DNA of 64,000 bases, taken from contig OW818695.1 in the NCBI GenBank assembly GCA_942493345.1, positions 310,001 to 374,000 on the forward strand, written 5' to 3'. The notes under the pieces were generated by a model, which searched no databases, was not told the origin of the DNA, and was given only the letters and a program-made list of their open reading frames with translations. The translations under genes were made by a program, and so were the position numbers. Below, piece by piece: positions 12,220 through 20,884 of the stretch (position 1 is the stretch's first letter; each line of letters opens with the position of its first letter). This DNA is from GWE2-42-39 sp942493345. Lineage in GTDB: Bacteria > Bacteroidota > Bacteroidia > Bacteroidales > Prolixibacteraceae.

Positions 12220-12503
12220 CCTTTTTTCTGTTTTTTTAACCCAAAATCTCAAATACCTGAGTACCAACTATCAATTCTATCTAAAATTTGCTGATTCTTC
12301 GAAAAGATAGATAAGTCGATACCGAAAAGCTGATTAAAGAACTCTCATCCTTATGAATCGAAGCAGCTTTGATTCTTCCCATGTCTGTATAAAGTAGAAA
12401 GCCTTTTCTTACAATATTAATTATACAACGATACATCATTTCTAGCCACCTTAATTTTCTATTTAAACTTTCGTTCGACCCTTTTCCCAATATATATAAT
12501 ACA

Positions 12504-13235
12504 TTACTTCTTTCGCCATCTCATTTTCATAGAGCATAAATCAATTCCGTCGGACTCACGCACCAGTATCACCAAGTCCTCGTTTTCCGAAATAGTTGTT
12601 CGCGAAACAGCCAGCGAATCTTCAGACAATCCTTCTTTCAAATAATTTACTTCTATTTCACACACTTCATTTTTGCTTAAAAAAGGTATCCCAAAATTAT
12701 TCAACGCACGCTCCACATATCTCACACTATTAAAATGCTGATTGATATCGAGGTCCGTAAAAACAACAGGCACAAAAATCAGATTCTCGTTTTTCCCGTT
12801 GGCTCTGATCTTCACGGGACAACGGCATATTTTTGCTTCTGCAAAATGTTGAAAATTCTCGGTCAACGAATCGGGCCTGATAATTTTTTTGCTTTCCTGA
12901 TCAAGAATCAGCCAAGCAGAACTGGCCCTGATAATGACTTCATCCTGCACATTTTTTATGGCAAATTCACGCAAGGCATAAATTCCATCCGTGCCGGTTG
13001 TCCATGTTTCTACCGTTATTTTTTCCTGCCATTCAGGGTATTTCTCTACCTGAATAAAAACCCGCGACAAAACCCAGAAATAATTGTTCCTTTTCAATGC
13101 GTCAAATCCCCAGTCGAGTTTTTGAGCATGTTCCCAAGCTATTTCAATAAAAAAATTAAAGACCGATGAAAGCGATGCATTTCCAAAACGATTGGTTTCG
13201 TAAGAATGGATGGTAAAATCTTTACAATATCTCAT
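12504..13235 (-). CDS. Acyl-ACP thioesterase (FatA/FatB-like)
   Basis: A 243-residue double-hotdog thioesterase that releases fatty acids from acyl carrier protein in the cytosol. The N-terminal hotdog shows SYETNRFGNASL and the helix FFIEIAWEHAQKLDWGFDAL, followed by FWVLSRVFIQVEKYPEWQE and SSAWLILDQESKKIIRP. The second hotdog carries DINQHFNSVRYVERAL, with the Asn and His expected at the active site. Length and order agree with bacterial members of the acyl-ACP thioesterase family. Divergent from map with a 95-bp shared control region. Chain-length preference cannot be read from the sequence. Confidence 0.9.
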   Translation of the reverse strand: MRYCKDFTIHSYETNRFGNASLSSVFNFFIEIAWEHAQKLDWGFDALKRNNYFWVLSRVFIQVEKYPEWQEKITVETWTTGTDGIYALREFAIKNVQDEVIIRASSAWLILDQESKKIIRPDSLTENFQHFAEAKICRCPVKIRANGKNENLIFVPVVFTDLDINQHFNSVRYVERALNNFGIPFLSKNEVCEIEVNYLKEGLSEDSLAVSRTTISENEDLVILVRESDGIDLCSMKMRWRKK

Positions 13236-13263
13236 TATCGTGATTTTCGGTTAAACTTTTAGA

Positions 13264-13295
13264 CAAAATTATTGTTCAATTTTGAAATAATGCAA
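13264..13295 (-). promoter_or_regulatory. Putative promoter of the acyl-ACP thioesterase gene
   Basis: The minus strand shows TAATTTTG at 13271-13264, matching TAnnTTTG, with a weak CTTG -33 element 20 bp upstream at 13295-13292. It is located 29 bp before the thioesterase ATG. Confidence 0.42.
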
Positions 13296-13330
13296 GCTTT
13301 AGCGACTTTTGCGAAAAATTAACATTCAGG

Positions 13331-14095
13331 ATGGAAAAGATCATTATAAAAACGCCAGAGCAGATTGAAGGCATAAAAAAAAGCAGCAAACTGGCCGCCA
13401 GTTCGTTGGTATACATTAAACAGTTTGTAAAAGAAGGAGTTTCAACCGAATTTCTCGATCAGAAAATTGAAGAGTTTGTGCGTTCGCACGGAGCAATTCC
13501 GGCTACACTGGGCTATAATGGCTATCCAAAATCTTCATGTATTTCTTTAAATGAGGTCGTTTGTCATGGCATTCCGTCCGAAAAAACCATTCTAAAAAAC
13601 GGCGATATCCTGAATATTGACGTGACAACCATTTTGAATGGTTATTTTGGCGACACCAGTAAAATGTATACAGTCGGTGAAGTTTCACCGGCAGCCCAGC
13701 AATTGATCGAAGTTACCGAACATTGCCTCAACCTGGGCATTCAGCAAGTAATTCCGGATAATTATTTCGGCAACATTGGTTTTGCAATCGACCGTTATGC
13801 GCGGGCAAAAGGCTACAGTGTAGTTTATGAATATTGCGGACACGGGGTCGGCATTCATTTTCATGAAGCCCCGCAAGTCGACCATGCAGCACGACGAAAC
13901 AGCGGTCCCAAAATGAAACCCGGCATGATTTTCACTATCGAACCCATGATTAACCAAGGACGACCGGGAACCATTGTTGACGAAAAAGACGGATGGACAG
14001 CCCGAACTGTCGATAAAAAGCTGTCGGCCCAGTTCGAGCACACGGTATTGGTTACAGAAACAGGATACGAAATACTTACCAAAGCAGATCAATAA
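13331..14095 (+). CDS. map: Methionine aminopeptidase, type I
   Basis: A 254-residue metal-dependent enzyme that removes the N-terminal Met from new proteins. All five metal ligands are in recognisable blocks: GDILNIDVT (Asp), YFGDTSKMY (Asp), HGVGIHFHEAP (His), MIFTIEPMI (Glu) and QFEHTVLVTETG (Glu). The substrate-contact His lies in EVVCHGIP. There is no N-terminal zinc-finger extension, so it is the short type I form. It is not embedded in the ribosomal protein operon as in many bacteria. Divergent from the thioesterase. Confidence 0.97.
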   Translation: MEKIIIKTPEQIEGIKKSSKLAASSLVYIKQFVKEGVSTEFLDQKIEEFVRSHGAIPATLGYNGYPKSSCISLNEVVCHGIPSEKTILKNGDILNIDVTTILNGYFGDTSKMYTVGEVSPAAQQLIEVTEHCLNLGIQQVIPDNYFGNIGFAIDRYARAKGYSVVYEYCGHGVGIHFHEAPQVDHAARRNSGPKMKPGMIFTIEPMINQGRPGTIVDEKDGWTARTVDKKLSAQFEHTVLVTETGYEILTKADQ

Positions 14096-14127
14096 ACACG
14101 CCCACAACAATTCCGGTTTTTGGGGCA

Positions 14128-14280
14128 ATGAACACATTGAGTTTTTATGATAAAAGTGTTACTTTTATTTCGAAAGAATTTGATGTGACCAGAAAAATCG
14201 CAAATAAAATAAAAACTCGTATTCAGGCTTCAGTGCTTGATGATTATCAGTCGTTAGACGAAAAAAAAGCATCCTTTTGA
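14128..14280 (+). CDS. Small ORF (50 aa) overlapping the histidine kinase start
   Basis: An ATG at 14128 opens a 50-residue frame beginning MNTLSFYDKSVTFISKEFDV and ending in EKKASF. It is basic and mostly helical in look. The TGA at 14278-14280 overlaps the TTG start of the histidine kinase at 14277, a tight arrangement typical of translational coupling. It may be a real small gene, or the upstream part of the same transcript with the kinase starting at the ATG at 14298. No family recognised. Confidence 0.4.
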   Translation: MNTLSFYDKSVTFISKEFDVTRKIANKIKTRIQASVLDDYQSLDEKKASF

Positions 14281-15488
14281 AGGTATTTTTCTGTTTAATG
14301 GGCGGTATTCTTCTGTTCTTTATTGTAATTAGTGCAGCCAACTGCGATTACATGCATGTCCTGATTAATTCATCGGTCTTGTTGATTCTCGTATTTTTGT
14401 ATTTTTTATTCCGTGTAAGAAAACAATTGCTGCCTACTTCTCATTTATTTGTTTTTATTCTCTGTTGTATTGGATTGTTTTATGCATTTTCAGGAGGATT
14501 TGAAAATACAGGATTGATTTTCATTGTTCTACTGCCAATTCCGATCATCATGTTAAAAGGAAGGAAACATGGATTGCTCATCCTGTTGGTGTTTCTCCTT
14601 ACAATTATTGCTGGAACTTATTTTTTCAGGGAGGTTTCCTTGATTGCAAAATATCCGTTCTTTTTCTCAATGCGTGTTTACCTGTGTTTTGTGATCATTG
14701 CTTTTTTAGGATATTTGAACGAGTTGGTTTTCGAAATTCTGTATTTGCGTCTGCAAAAAACTGCAGATTCGTTGCGGGAAAGCCGCGAAGATTATAAACG
14801 ACTTTCGATAGCACGAGAGAAATTTCTTTCCATAATTTCCCACGACCTGAAAGATCAGATTGTGGGATTCTCTTCCATCGTCGATCTTTTGAAGAATCAA
14901 TACACGGATTTAAATGAAAACGAACGGCTGGATATTATCGACCAGCTTTGGGATAGTTCGCACAAAAATGTCCACCTATTGCATGACATACTGAAATGGT
15001 CGACCATCAGGAACGATACCTTTCCGAATAACCCGGTAAATATAAAACTTGAAAAGATTTACAAAGAAGTTGTCGAACTTTTTGATCTCGAAATAGAGAA
15101 AAAACATATTTCAGTTTTTCTGAAAATAAAAAGCAATTCTGAAGTTTTTGCCGATTACGATATGTTGAGCGCCATCATGCGCAATTTGATTTCAAATGCT
15201 ATCCGATTTGTTGGCGATAATGGCGAAATCCGCATCAAATCGGAAGAACATGGAGATTTAATGAAGGTTGAAGTCAGGGATAACGGTATTGGAATTGACA
15301 AGGCAACTATTGAAAGACTAAAACAATCAGCTTTTCATTCAGTTACTGGGACTAAAAATGAATATCGTTCGGGCATCGGGCTTTTGCTGGTTAAAGAATT
15401 TGTCGAATGCAACAATGGGAAATTATCTATTGAAAGTCGCGCCGGAAAGGGAACCCGCATCTCGTTTACAATTCCATTGTCCGAATAA
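14277..15488 (+). CDS. Membrane-bound sensor histidine kinase (orphan)
   Basis: A 403-residue kinase. Five or six hydrophobic helices fill residues 1 to about 150, with little periplasmic sequence. A coiled linker follows, then a HisKA domain with H-box SIISHDLKDQIVG at about residue 185, and a HATPase domain with N-box MLSAIMRNLISNAIRF, G1 VRDNGIGID and G2 GIGLLLVKEF. The usual Arg-Asn after the H-box is replaced by Lys-Asp-Gln. The start used is TTG at 14277; an ATG at 14298 would shorten it by seven residues. There is no adjacent response regulator, so the partner is elsewhere. Stimulus unknown; the integral-membrane sensor suggests a membrane-linked signal. Confidence 0.88.
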   Translation: MKVFFCLMGGILLFFIVISAANCDYMHVLINSSVLLILVFLYFLFRVRKQLLPTSHLFVFILCCIGLFYAFSGGFENTGLIFIVLLPIPIIMLKGRKHGLLILLVFLLTIIAGTYFFREVSLIAKYPFFFSMRVYLCFVIIAFLGYLNELVFEILYLRLQKTADSLRESREDYKRLSIAREKFLSIISHDLKDQIVGFSSIVDLLKNQYTDLNENERLDIIDQLWDSSHKNVHLLHDILKWSTIRNDTFPNNPVNIKLEKIYKEVVELFDLEIEKKHISVFLKIKSNSEVFADYDMLSAIMRNLISNAIRFVGDNGEIRIKSEEHGDLMKVEVRDNGIGIDKATIERLKQSAFHSVTGTKNEYRSGIGLLLVKEFVECNNGKLSIESRAGKGTRISFTIPLSE

Positions 15489-15814
15489 GTTTGGACTGAA
15501 AAATTCAGAATAAAGTCGTCAAGAGTTGGGTATCAACGAGTGAGTGTAATTATTTGTTTTAATAGCTATAATGAAACAAGAAAAGCAAAATAAGAAATAA
15601 GGAATTCGGGTGCAGGCACATTTGTGATATCTCGATACTCCTCATTTCTTGTTCTTTATTCGATATTTAGAAATGAAGAGGAACCAATAATTCGGGTTTC
15701 AACTTTAAACAAGTTCAATAGAAAATATTCTGAGGCAAGTCTAGTTTTTAGTAAAATATCGTCTTCCTTTTTGCTAAAAAAACACAGATACTTCGTTATA
15801 AACCACTTTCATTT

Positions 15815-15845
15815 ATTGGCCGGTAATTTTTTTGAGTTAGTTTTG
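15815..15845 (+). promoter_or_regulatory. Promoter of the SIS-domain gene, within the 377-bp gap 15489-15865
   Basis: TAGTTTTG at 15838-15845 fits TAnnTTTG. An ATTG at 15815-15818 lies 19 bp upstream as a partial -33 element. It is placed 21 bp before the ATG at 15866. In the rest of 15489-15865 I see no gene or strong structure. Confidence 0.55.
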
Positions 15846-15865
15846 CATTAGTTAAAAATTATGCC

Positions 15866-16483
15866 ATGATTGAGAAAATAAAAGCCGTACTTCGTCAGGA
15901 AGCAGAAGCAGTACAGAACATTCCCGTTACCGGGGAATATGAAAAAGCAATAAAAATTATTGATGAGCAGGTTCACCAAAAAGGTGGAAAATTGGTGGCC
16001 AGCGGAATGGGCAAAGCGGGACAGATTGCCCTGAACATTGCAACCACATTCAGTTCAACCGGAACCCCGGCTGTTTTTTTGCATCCTTCCGATGCCCAGC
16101 ACGGCGATCTCGGCGTAATCCAGCCCAACGACGTACTTTTCCTGATTTCAAATTCGGGGAAAACCCGCGAAATACTTGAATTGGTTGAACTGGCCGACCG
16201 GCTGTACAAAGACCTTCCCCTGATTGTGATAACCAGTCAGGAAGATTCGGAACTGGCCCGGATGGCTGATGTTTGCCTGCTTACAGGCAACCCGAAGGAA
16301 GTGTGCATTTTGGGGCTGACCCCAAGTACATCAACCACCATGATGACGGTGATTGGCGACGTTCTGGTTGTGCTAATGATGGAGCAAATCGGATTTTCGA
16401 ACGAAGATTATGCCAAGCGGCACCACGGGGGATATTTGGGCAATAAATCAAGAGAACAGGCACTACAGGGTAAAAAGTTGTAA
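15866..16483 (+). CDS. SIS-domain sugar isomerase, KdsD-like without CBS domains
   Basis: A 205-residue single SIS domain, probably a cytosolic phosphosugar isomerase or binding protein. The SIS signatures are VASGMGKAGQIALNIATTFS at about residue 46, the phosphate-binding FLISNSGKTREILELV at about 92, and the C-terminal AKRHHGGYLG, which aligns with the FHPGGSLG end of arabinose-5-phosphate isomerases. Full KdsD enzymes carry two CBS domains after the SIS domain; these are absent here, so the protein is about 110-120 residues shorter. It is followed 12 bp later by an isochorismatase-like hydrolase. It may serve Kdo synthesis or another aldose/ketose phosphate. Confidence 0.8.
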   Translation: MIEKIKAVLRQEAEAVQNIPVTGEYEKAIKIIDEQVHQKGGKLVASGMGKAGQIALNIATTFSSTGTPAVFLHPSDAQHGDLGVIQPNDVLFLISNSGKTREILELVELADRLYKDLPLIVITSQEDSELARMADVCLLTGNPKEVCILGLTPSTSTTMMTVIGDVLVVLMMEQIGFSNEDYAKRHHGGYLGNKSREQALQGKKL

Positions 16484-16495
16484 CAAAGAAAAATA

Positions 16496-17038
16496 ATGAG
16501 AATTCGAAAAGAAGAAAGTATTGCATTGATAATCGACATTCAGGAGCGTTTGGTCCCGGCAATGGCCGATCAGGAAATGTTAATTGATAATTGCAAACGA
16601 TTGGTCTGCGGGCTGCAAGAACTTGCCATACCATTGATTGTAACCCAGCAATATACCAAGGGACTGGGAGGAACGGTTGAAGAAATAAAATCGTTAATTC
16701 CCGATTTCCAACCATTCGAGAAACGCGATTTCAGTTGTTACGACGAACCGGCCGTTGCCGAAAAATTGAAAGACAGCGGAGCAAAAAATATAATCATCTG
16801 CGGTATCGAATCGCATGTTTGTGTCCTGCAAACAGCCATCGACCTGAAAGAAGCAGGTTTTGTACCTGTCGTCGTAATGGATTGTGTTTCGTCGCGTAAC
16901 CTCGACAATGTTGATCTGGCAGCTGAGCGTTTCCGCCACGAAGGCATCATGATGACCTCCTGCGAGTCGATATTATTTGAACTTACCCGCTCGTCAACTG
17001 CTACTGCATTTAAAGCAATATCAAAAATTGTGAAGTAA
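16496..17038 (+). CDS. Isochorismatase-family cysteine hydrolase
   Basis: A 180-residue alpha/beta hydrolase of the isochorismatase superfamily (YcaC-like). The expected Asp-Lys-Cys triad is in place: LIIDIQERLVP, FEKRDFSCY and ICGIESHVCVLQTA. Members hydrolyse amides, nicotinamide or related small molecules in the cytosol, but the substrate is not evident here. It lies 12 bp after the SIS gene and is likely co-transcribed. A hairpin terminator follows at 17158. No anomalies. Confidence 0.88.
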   Translation: MRIRKEESIALIIDIQERLVPAMADQEMLIDNCKRLVCGLQELAIPLIVTQQYTKGLGGTVEEIKSLIPDFQPFEKRDFSCYDEPAVAEKLKDSGAKNIIICGIESHVCVLQTAIDLKEAGFVPVVVMDCVSSRNLDNVDLAAERFRHEGIMMTSCESILFELTRSSTATAFKAISKIVK

Positions 17039-17157
17039 TATGTTGCACAAAATTCAAAACAATTAAAATTTCTAGAGTTTTTTCAACTTCTGAAGAAATA
17101 CATTAAAAATCAGTTATTTCCGAGAACAAGGATAAAATATTGATTTTGTAATAATTC

Positions 17158-17202
17158 CCGGAGTTTCACACAATAAGATAATCTGCTGACTCCGGATTTT
17201 TC
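17158..17202 (+). terminator. Putative terminator after the isochorismatase-family gene
   Basis: CCGGAGT at 17158-17164 pairs with ACTCCGG at 17189-17195 (loop about 24 nt), followed by ATTTTTC. The gap 17039-17387 also holds a -7 box at 17323. Confidence 0.55.
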
Positions 17203-17322
17203 ATTTAGGTATATCCTAACGTTTTTGCTACAATAGAGAAATTCAAATAAATATTATTGCCAAAATTGAATTTAGTATGGATTTAATTTTTTATTACTAA
17301 ATTCAAGCCCTATGTCAAATGC

Positions 17323-17330
17323 TATTTTTG
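17323..17330 (+). promoter_or_regulatory. -7 box upstream of the T9SS protein/adhesin pair
   Basis: TATTTTTG at 17323-17330 matches TAnnTTTG and lies 57 bp before the ATG at 17388. No clear -33 element was found. Confidence 0.42.
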
Positions 17331-17387
17331 ACATATTTCAATCCAAATTACATAAAAACTGGAGTCAAAAATTAGTTGAAATATTTC

Positions 17388-17867
17388 ATGAAGGTCAAAG
17401 AAATAGTATCAAATACGGTATTTGTTTTGGTTTTTATGCACTCAATGGCATTTGCCCAGGAAAACATTCTTACTACGGGAGGTAATGCTTCAACAAAAAG
17501 CGGATCAATCAGTTATTCAGTTGGACAAGTGCTATATACCACCAATTCAGGGACTATGCTGTCTGTTGCGCAAGGCGTACAACAACCTTTCGAAATTTCG
17601 GTCATTCAAGGTAAAATGATTGATATTACATGTGTAGCTTATCCAAATCCGACGATTGATATATTAAAATTAAACATCGATAATTTTCAGTTTTACACTT
17701 TATATTATCAACTATACGATATTTTAGGACGACTTATTGAACGCAAACGAATTACCAGCAAAGAGACCCTTATTACCACAAAATCTCTTATGCAAGCTAC
17801 TTATGTTTTAAAAATTACCGATAATCAAAATATTTTTAAGACTTTCAAAATCATTAAAAACTTTTAA
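17388..17867 (+). CDS. Exported protein with type IX secretion (type A) sorting domain
   Basis: 159 residues from the ATG at 17388. This start gives a clean signal peptide (VSNTVFVLVFMHSMAFAQ); a TTG at 17376 would add four residues. The mature part begins with TTGGNASTKSGSISYSVGQV and AQGVQQPFEIS, a module commonly found before adhesin genes in this phylum. The C-terminal 75 residues are a T9SS sorting domain: YPNPTIDILKL, YQLYDILGRLIE and the terminal YVLKITDNQNIFKTFKIIK. The protein should be exported by Sec, moved through the T9SS and anchored or released at the surface. 10 bp ahead of the adhesin, so one operon. Confidence 0.85.
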   Translation: MKVKEIVSNTVFVLVFMHSMAFAQENILTTGGNASTKSGSISYSVGQVLYTTNSGTMLSVAQGVQQPFEISVIQGKMIDITCVAYPNPTIDILKLNIDNFQFYTLYYQLYDILGRLIERKRITSKETLITTKSLMQATYVLKITDNQNIFKTFKIIKNF

Positions 17868-17877
17868 CCTGCTATCC

Positions 17878-20853
17878 ATGAATCGGATTATCATCATATT
17901 CGTATTGCTGTTCTTTAGCTTTCGGATGTTTGCAGAAGTGCCTGAAAAAGTAAGTTTTCAAGCTATTATTAGAGATGGGCAAAACAATTTGGTAACTCTT
18001 CGGCAGATTGGCATGAAAATAAGCATTTTACAAGATTCTCCGAATGGAAACATTGTTTATACTGAAACACAGACACCAACAACGAATATTAATGGACTGG
18101 TAAGTTTTGAAATTGGAACAGGTGTGCAGGTATTAGGGAATTTTGAATCAATAGATTGGGCTAACGGCCCATATTTTATTAAGACAGAAACGGATCCTGT
18201 TGGTGGAAAAAATTACACAATATCCGGAACAAGTCAGTTAATTAGTGTCCCGTATGCTATTCATGCAAAAACAGTTGATAATATTACTGAAACCGATCCT
18301 GAATTTAAGGCATCCATTGCAGGTTCAATAACTGCAGCCAATGTCGATTCGTGGAATAATAAATTATCAAAAGAAATTGATGGCTCAACGACCAATGAAA
18401 TTCAGGCTTTAAGTATTAGCCACGATACAATTTTTCTTAGCCAGTGTGGTTTTATCAAACTTCCTCCCGGATTTGACGGATGTTATACTAGTCTTACTAA
18501 TGCTCCAGAAAAGTTAAGTTCATTTAAAAATGATTTAGGTTTTCTGACCACAGAAAGCGATGGCTCTATAACCAACGAAATTCAGGTATTGAGTATTCGA
18601 CATGATACGATCTTCTTGAGTAACGGAGGTTTTGTTAAACTTCCTCCAGGCTTCGATGGAAAATTTACCAGTTTAACGAATGTCCCTGCTAATCTCGACA
18701 TCGATTCAACAAACGATTTTAACGGACAATATTCCAGTTTATCTGGAGCGCCAACCCGATTAAGTTCTTTTACCAACGATGCAGGTTATCTGACCTCTGA
18801 GATTGATGGCTCAATTACCAACGAAATCCAGGCATTAAGCATTCGACATGATACGATCTTTTTGAGTAACGGCGGTTTTGTTAAACTCCCTCCCGGGTTC
18901 GATGGAAAATTTACCAGCTTAACTAATATTCCTGCTAATCTCGATATCGATTCGACAAACGATTTTAACGGACAATATTCCAGTTTATCTGGAGCGCCAA
19001 CCCGATTAAGTTCTTTTACCAACGATGTAGGTTATCTGACCTCTGAGATTGATGGCTCAATTACCAACGAAATCCAGGCATTAAGCATTCGACATGACAC
19101 TATCTTTTTGAGTAACGGCGGTTTTGTTAAACTCCCTCCCGGGTTCGATGGAAAATTTACCAGCTTAACTAATATTCCTGCTAATCTCGATATCGATTCG
19201 ACAAACGATTTTAACGGACAATATTCCAGTTTATCTGGAGCGCCAACCCGATTAAGTTCTTTTACCAACGATGTAGGTTATCTGACCTCTGAGATTGATG
19301 GCTCAATTACCAACGAAATCCAGGCATTAAGCATAGCAGGAAATATAATTTCGTTGAGCAATGGAGGGAGTGTAACCTTACCAGCACCAACAACTAGTCT
19401 TGATGATGCATACGATAATGGCCGTAGCATTACAGCCGATGCAGGAGCTGTTACGATTGAAGGAACCGACGGTTTTCTTTCTACAGGAGCTTTTGGAGTC
19501 GGAACTTTACCGACATCCGGAGCCGGAACCCGGTTAATGTGGTACCCTAAAAAAGCAGCATTACGGGTTGGATATGTAAATAATGATCAATGGGATGATA
19601 CAAATATCGGAGATTATTCGTTTGCATCAGGCAATAATAATATTGCTAATGGAGCATTTTCAACGACTACAGGATTAATTACAAAAGCAAGTGGTTTCGG
19701 TTCTACTGCCATGGGAAATAGCACTACAGCCAGCGGGGACGGATCAGTTTCAATGGGAGAAGGAACACTTGCCAGTGGGGCTAATTCTACTGCGATTGGA
19801 TTTCGCACAATAGCCAATGCACCTGTTGCAACAGCGATGGGAACAGGGACAACAGCAAGCGGAAATGGTTCTACTGCAATGGGAAACGTTACAGTTGCCA
19901 GCGGTGTAACCTCTACTGCAATGGGCGGTGAAACGGTCGCTAGTGGGGCAACTTCTACCTCTATGGGATTTCGTACAGCTGCCAGCGGAATTGTTTCTAC
20001 CGCAATGGGACAAACGACAACAGCCGGTGGAAGCTATTCAACCGCAATGGGAATTAACTCCACCGCAAATGGAACTGCTTCTACAGCAATAGGGAACGAA
20101 ACGACTGCAAGCGGGGCAACTTCCACCTCTATGGGATTTCGTACCGTTGCCAGCGGAATTGTCTCCACTGCAATGGGGCAAACAACAACTGCCGGAGGAA
20201 GTTATTCAACTGCAATGGGAATTAACACCAATGCGAATGGGGCTGCTTCAACTGCAATGGGATTCAGTACAACCGCAGATGGAGATTATTCAACTGCAAT
20301 GGGGGTTAATGTTTCTACAAACCATAAAACAGGCAGCTTTATTATCGGAGATTCCCGTCCTACGACAGCAAATTGTGATGCAAATGACCAGATGATGATG
20401 CGTTTTAACGGAGGTTACAAATTATTTTCCAATGGTGCCTGTACCATTGGAACGGAATTGGTTTCCGGAGGAAATGCCTGGGCTGCAATTTCAGATTCGA
20501 CAAAGAAAGAAAATTTTACACCAGCTGATGGTGAATATTTTTTAACAAGTTTGTCAAAACTGAAATTGGGAAGTTGGAATTATAAAAGTCAAAATTTCAA
20601 AGATTTCAGGCATTATGGACCGATGGCACAGGAAATCTTTCACTATTTTGGGAATGATGGCATTGGTAAAATTGGGTGCGACACACTTCTTAATTCTTCT
20701 GATATGGACGGGATTATGATGATCTGTTTGAAAGCTCTGGAAGAAAGAACTATTCAATTACAAAAGGAAACCAGCGAATTAAAAAAAGCTAACCAACGCA
20801 TAGAATATCTCGAAAAACGGCTTGCTGCCATTGAAAAGTTAATCAAAAAATAG
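17878..20853 (+). CDS. Large trimeric fibre/adhesin with YadA-head repeats and S74 chaperone end
   Basis: A 991-residue surface fibre. Order: signal peptide (residues 1-19); a beta-rich N-terminal domain (VSFQAIIRDGQNNLV to YAIHAKTVD, about 22-135); a tandem 82-residue repeat block (about 165-485); a spacer; YadA-type head repeats of about 14 residues of the pattern STAMGxxTTASG (about 580-815). The end is an intramolecular chaperone of the S74 peptidase type (SDSTKKENF with Ser and Lys, then RHYGPMAQEIF) and a coiled coil (about 950-991). S74 domains cut themselves off after folding a trimeric shaft. Proteins like this are common in Bacteroidota as adhesins or tail-fibre-like appendages. No T9SS tail of its own is seen. 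Confidence 0.87.
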   Translation: MNRIIIIFVLLFFSFRMFAEVPEKVSFQAIIRDGQNNLVTLRQIGMKISILQDSPNGNIVYTETQTPTTNINGLVSFEIGTGVQVLGNFESIDWANGPYFIKTETDPVGGKNYTISGTSQLISVPYAIHAKTVDNITETDPEFKASIAGSITAANVDSWNNKLSKEIDGSTTNEIQALSISHDTIFLSQCGFIKLPPGFDGCYTSLTNAPEKLSSFKNDLGFLTTESDGSITNEIQVLSIRHDTIFLSNGGFVKLPPGFDGKFTSLTNVPANLDIDSTNDFNGQYSSLSGAPTRLSSFTNDAGYLTSEIDGSITNEIQALSIRHDTIFLSNGGFVKLPPGFDGKFTSLTNIPANLDIDSTNDFNGQYSSLSGAPTRLSSFTNDVGYLTSEIDGSITNEIQALSIRHDTIFLSNGGFVKLPPGFDGKFTSLTNIPANLDIDSTNDFNGQYSSLSGAPTRLSSFTNDVGYLTSEIDGSITNEIQALSIAGNIISLSNGGSVTLPAPTTSLDDAYDNGRSITADAGAVTIEGTDGFLSTGAFGVGTLPTSGAGTRLMWYPKKAALRVGYVNNDQWDDTNIGDYSFASGNNNIANGAFSTTTGLITKASGFGSTAMGNSTTASGDGSVSMGEGTLASGANSTAIGFRTIANAPVATAMGTGTTASGNGSTAMGNVTVASGVTSTAMGGETVASGATSTSMGFRTAASGIVSTAMGQTTTAGGSYSTAMGINSTANGTASTAIGNETTASGATSTSMGFRTVASGIVSTAMGQTTTAGGSYSTAMGINTNANGAASTAMGFSTTADGDYSTAMGVNVSTNHKTGSFIIGDSRPTTANCDANDQMMMRFNGGYKLFSNGACTIGTELVSGGNAWAAISDSTKKENFTPADGEYFLTSLSKLKLGSWNYKSQNFKDFRHYGPMAQEIFHYFGNDGIGKIGCDTLLNSSDMDGIMMICLKALEERTIQLQKETSELKKANQRIEYLEKRLAAIEKLIKK
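18370..19335 (+). repeat. 246-bp (82-codon) in-frame tandem repeats in the adhesin gene
   Basis: Units start at 18370 (a short 60-codon version), 18550, 18796, 19042 and 19288 (partial). The units at 18796 and 19042 are almost identical in DNA. Each encodes EIDGSITNEIQALSI, then LPPGFDGKF and LDIDSTNDFNGQYSSLSG. The period is a multiple of three, so loss or gain of units keeps the frame open. Confidence 0.93.
19612..20319 (+). repeat. YadA-head type short repeats in the adhesin gene
   Basis: About sixteen degenerate 42-bp units encode the 14-residue pattern (S/G)STAMGxxTTASG. They fold in known proteins as a left-handed trimeric beta-roll. Several are near copies of each other at the DNA level (compare about 19940-20060 with 20100-20230), suggesting recent internal duplication. 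Confidence 0.8.
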
Positions 20854-20884
20854 TTATCGAGGAATAATTTGTATCTTATCGTTC

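Noticed and set aside
12281..12490. 69-codon minus-strand ORF between the rRNA promoters and the thioesterase gene
   Set aside because: No family character and AT-rich random-looking composition. Likely non-coding upstream sequence.
15624..15851. 75-codon ORF before the SIS-domain gene
   Set aside because: No recognisable domain, and it overlaps the SIS gene promoter box at 15838-15845.
18370..20319. CRISPR array
   Set aside because: The repeats are in-frame protein repeats of a single adhesin with no unique spacers and no cas genes nearby.
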